DNA from: Burkholderia sp. Leaf177
Lineage (GTDB): Bacteria; Pseudomonadota; Gammaproteobacteria; Burkholderiales; Burkholderiaceae
DNA: 64,000 nucleotides
Direction: 5' to 3'
Assembly: GCF_001424345.1 (NCBI RefSeq)
Contig: NZ_LMPF01000012.1
Coordinates: 187,662-251,661 of the forward strand
How positions within the stretch are numbered: position 1 is the first letter of the stretch; each line of letters opens with the position of its first letter. The notes beneath the pieces were generated by a model. The model saw only the letters and a list, made by a program, of their open reading frames with translations. It ran no database searches and was not told the DNA's origin. Below, one piece after another: positions 62,436 to 64,000 of the stretch. The position numbers were made by a program, and so were the translations under genes.

Positions 62436-63277
62436 CACTAGACTAGGAATGCAAGGCAACATTAGCGGCGTCAGCATCTTTGACGCCGCTATGACTCTCT
62501 TACGTCACTTCCTCAGCGCGTCTTTTGTTCGGCATGTGGTCGCAGTTTCCCGTTACTCACACGACGATTCGTTCGTTGTGCCGATGATCTTAAAACGCCT
62601 TGTCTATCAGTCATGCTCAAGGCTTAAGCTGCCAACGCAAAATAGGAAGAGTCGCTCCAATCGGCATCGCCCAGGCACCATTCGGTGAGAAGTCCCAGCC
62701 GACAAAACTGCTGAGCCATGCGAGGAAATCCCCGCTAACTGGCCCGGTCGGATATGAGCCGACCGGACATGCGTGAAGTGCTGCACCTGGAGATTAGCAG
62801 TTCGCGTCACCGTGGCACGTCCATAACCTCAGCGCTTTACGCCAACTTGCGGGGCTTTTAGGCCACATGCTCGGTTGGATCCGTGGACGCGATCCGACGG
62901 CAAATCGCAGCCGTTGCGACCATAAATCGGCGGACATCGCTCGATGGTACCTGGCGACATACTTCGCCTGAGCGAGCACTTTTCCATGCATCTGGTGAGC
63001 GACTACCGCACGGCTCGCCGTTAGCGCCACGTATCAGGCCACATTCACGAACCACGGTGTTGCCTTAGCCGCGACATCTTTGTCCTTCGATGATTGTTGC
63101 TCTTCAAACAACACGATGTATGCATTCGCGACGCTTCTGGCGCGCGCTATTCCTGAATAAGATTTCTCACATGGCCGCCCGATATGCGAGCACAACGAAG
63201 CGCGCAAATTTCGTGGTCGTACTCATGAACTGCGCCACGCGGAGCGGTTCCAATTAATCCACACAGGACTATTGCAA
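62436..63277. other. Gene-poor interval with one strong hairpin
   Basis: About 840 bases without a gene I can support. Apart from the hairpin at 62464-62490, short overlapping reading frames show no ribosome sites or motifs. The right end contains the promoter and AGGA-type ribosome site of the metallo-hydrolase. Confidence 0.45.
62464..62490 (+). terminator. Hairpin after the PNPOx-fold gene
   Basis: AGCGGCGTCA (62464-62473) pairs exactly with TGACGCCGCT (62481-62490) around a 7-base loop, 28 bases after the stop codon. It is GC-rich and well placed for termination, though a T-run does not follow. Confidence 0.6.
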
Positions 63278-64000
63278 ATGAACCAGACAACCCGCAATGT
63301 GCAGCCGGTGATCACCCGACTCGGCAAGGACGGTTCAGGCGAACTCGTATCGTCCCGCTACGCCGTGCGCGTGGGCGACGTCGATGTCGTGCTGATCAGC
63401 GATGGCGTTCTGCCACTCCCGACCTCTACCATGTCCACCAACGTGAGCGAAGCAGATCGCAATGAATGGTTCGATGGTCGTTTCCTGCAACGAGACACGT
63501 TCGACTGGGCGCTGAACATTGCGCTCGTGCGCAGTGGCGATCGCCTGATACTAATCGATTCGGGCGTGGGTGACGGCTTCGAATACTTCTCGCGTGCGGG
63601 TCGGTCGGTGATGCGGCTGGAATCGGCTGGCATTGATCTGGCTGCCATCACCGACATTGTGATTACACACATGCACATGGACCACGTCGGCGGTCTGAAC
63701 GTTGACGGCGTCAAGGCGAAACTGCGTCCGGATGTGCGCATTCACGTGTCGGCAAGAGAGGTTGAATTCTGGAAAAATCCCGACTTCAGCAAGACCGTAA
63801 TGCCGGAAACGGTTCCTCCCGCGCTTCGCAAGGCTGCTGCGACGTTCGCGGAAATCTATAGCAAGAATATCGTGCTATTTGACGAGACCGTGGAAGTTGC
63901 AGCGGGTGTGACGGCGCGCGTGACCGGTGGGCATACGCCGGGACATTGCGTTGTGGATATCGAATCGAAAGGCGAGAAACTCACGTTCGTCGGCGACGCC
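63278..64000 (+). CDS. MBL-fold metallo-hydrolase (partial, 3' end outside window)
   Basis: The first 241 residues of a metallo-beta-lactamase-fold hydrolase. The zinc motif THMHMDHVGG (HxHxDH) lies near residue 131, GGHTPGHC supplies a later His, and FVGDA at the window edge carries the bridging Asp. The N-terminal phrase VGDVDVVLISDGVLPLP is typical of quinolone-lactonase or AHL-lactonase-like members. No signal peptide is evident at the ATG (63278). The remainder lies beyond the right edge, so the length is unknown. Confidence 0.85.
   Translation, partial: MNQTTRNVQPVITRLGKDGSGELVSSRYAVRVGDVDVVLISDGVLPLPTSTMSTNVSEADRNEWFDGRFLQRDTFDWALNIALVRSGDRLILIDSGVGDGFEYFSRAGRSVMRLESAGIDLAAITDIVITHMHMDHVGGLNVDGVKAKLRPDVRIHVSAREVEFWKNPDFSKTVMPETVPPALRKAAATFAEIYSKNIVLFDETVEVAAGVTARVTGGHTPGHCVVDIESKGEKLTFVGDA

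Overview
The window is high-GC DNA with the gene style of Burkholderia sensu lato (Paraburkholderia/Caballeronia-like Burkholderiaceae). It is dense in LysR, AraC, IclR, GntR and TetR regulators, short-chain dehydrogenases, MFS carriers and CoA-linked catabolic operons, and it includes a DUF3563 micro-protein. I see no rRNA, tRNA, ribosomal-protein or replication genes. It therefore looks like an accessory part of a chromosome or a secondary replicon. That placement is inference.

Layout. (1) 1-7583, minus strand: a catabolic operon of MaoC hydratase, MFS carrier, MmgE/PrpD protein, acyl-CoA dehydrogenase, class III CoA-transferase, GntR/UTRA regulator and CitE-like lyase. Three junctions overlap as ATGA. 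The gene set fits uptake, CoA activation, oxidation, hydration and cleavage of a branched C5 dicarboxylate (itaconate, mesaconate or methylsuccinate type). (2) 7671-11163: a LysR gene, two SDRs and a divergent AraC gene. (3) 11228-21019: an island-like stretch. It holds a hipBA toxin-antitoxin operon behind four copies of a palindromic operator, a two-gene dynamin-like GTPase operon resembling the Eleos (LeoBC/LeoA) anti-phage system, gene-poor DNA, a lipoprotein, a P-loop NTPase and a divergent NlpC/P60-like protein. (4) 21138-25383: an HxlR/SDR pair with tandem repeats between them, then a type II dehydroquinase-like gene with an MHS-family carrier and a divergent IclR gene. (5) 25636-31472: class I fructose-bisphosphate aldolase, a TetR/metallo-hydrolase pair, a methyltransferase coupled to two micro-proteins, a GFA protein and an AraC regulator. 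(6) 31840-34391: a hypothetical protein, two lipoproteins (one built of five repeats) and a DUF3140 protein. (7) 34629-37327: a GlxA-type regulator divergent from an acetyltransferase and an SDR. (8) 37708-45116: a carbohydrate or polyol-like catabolic cluster with a DAPDH-like dehydrogenase, split transketolase, ACS-family carrier, SDR, LysR and an outer-membrane MetA-like channel. (9) 45386-48116: LysR, isochorismatase-fold hydrolase and SDR. (10) 48237-55495: an operon of enoyl-CoA hydratase, a complete polyamine-type ABC importer, an acyl-CoA ligase and an IclR regulator. (11) 55845-62435: epimerase-like/DoxX operon facing a TetR gene across two palindromic operators, SDR/AraC pair, a retropepsin-like protease with PDZ domain and a PNPOx-fold protein. 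(12) 63278-64000: the start of a metallo-beta-lactamase-fold hydrolase cut by the window edge.

The recurring arrangement is a local regulator next to, or divergent from, a small catabolic operon, with the substrate carrier inside that operon. The most notable part is the hipBA plus Eleos-like block, with uncharacterised genes beside it. Function calls come from reading the translated sequences for family motifs. No database search was possible.
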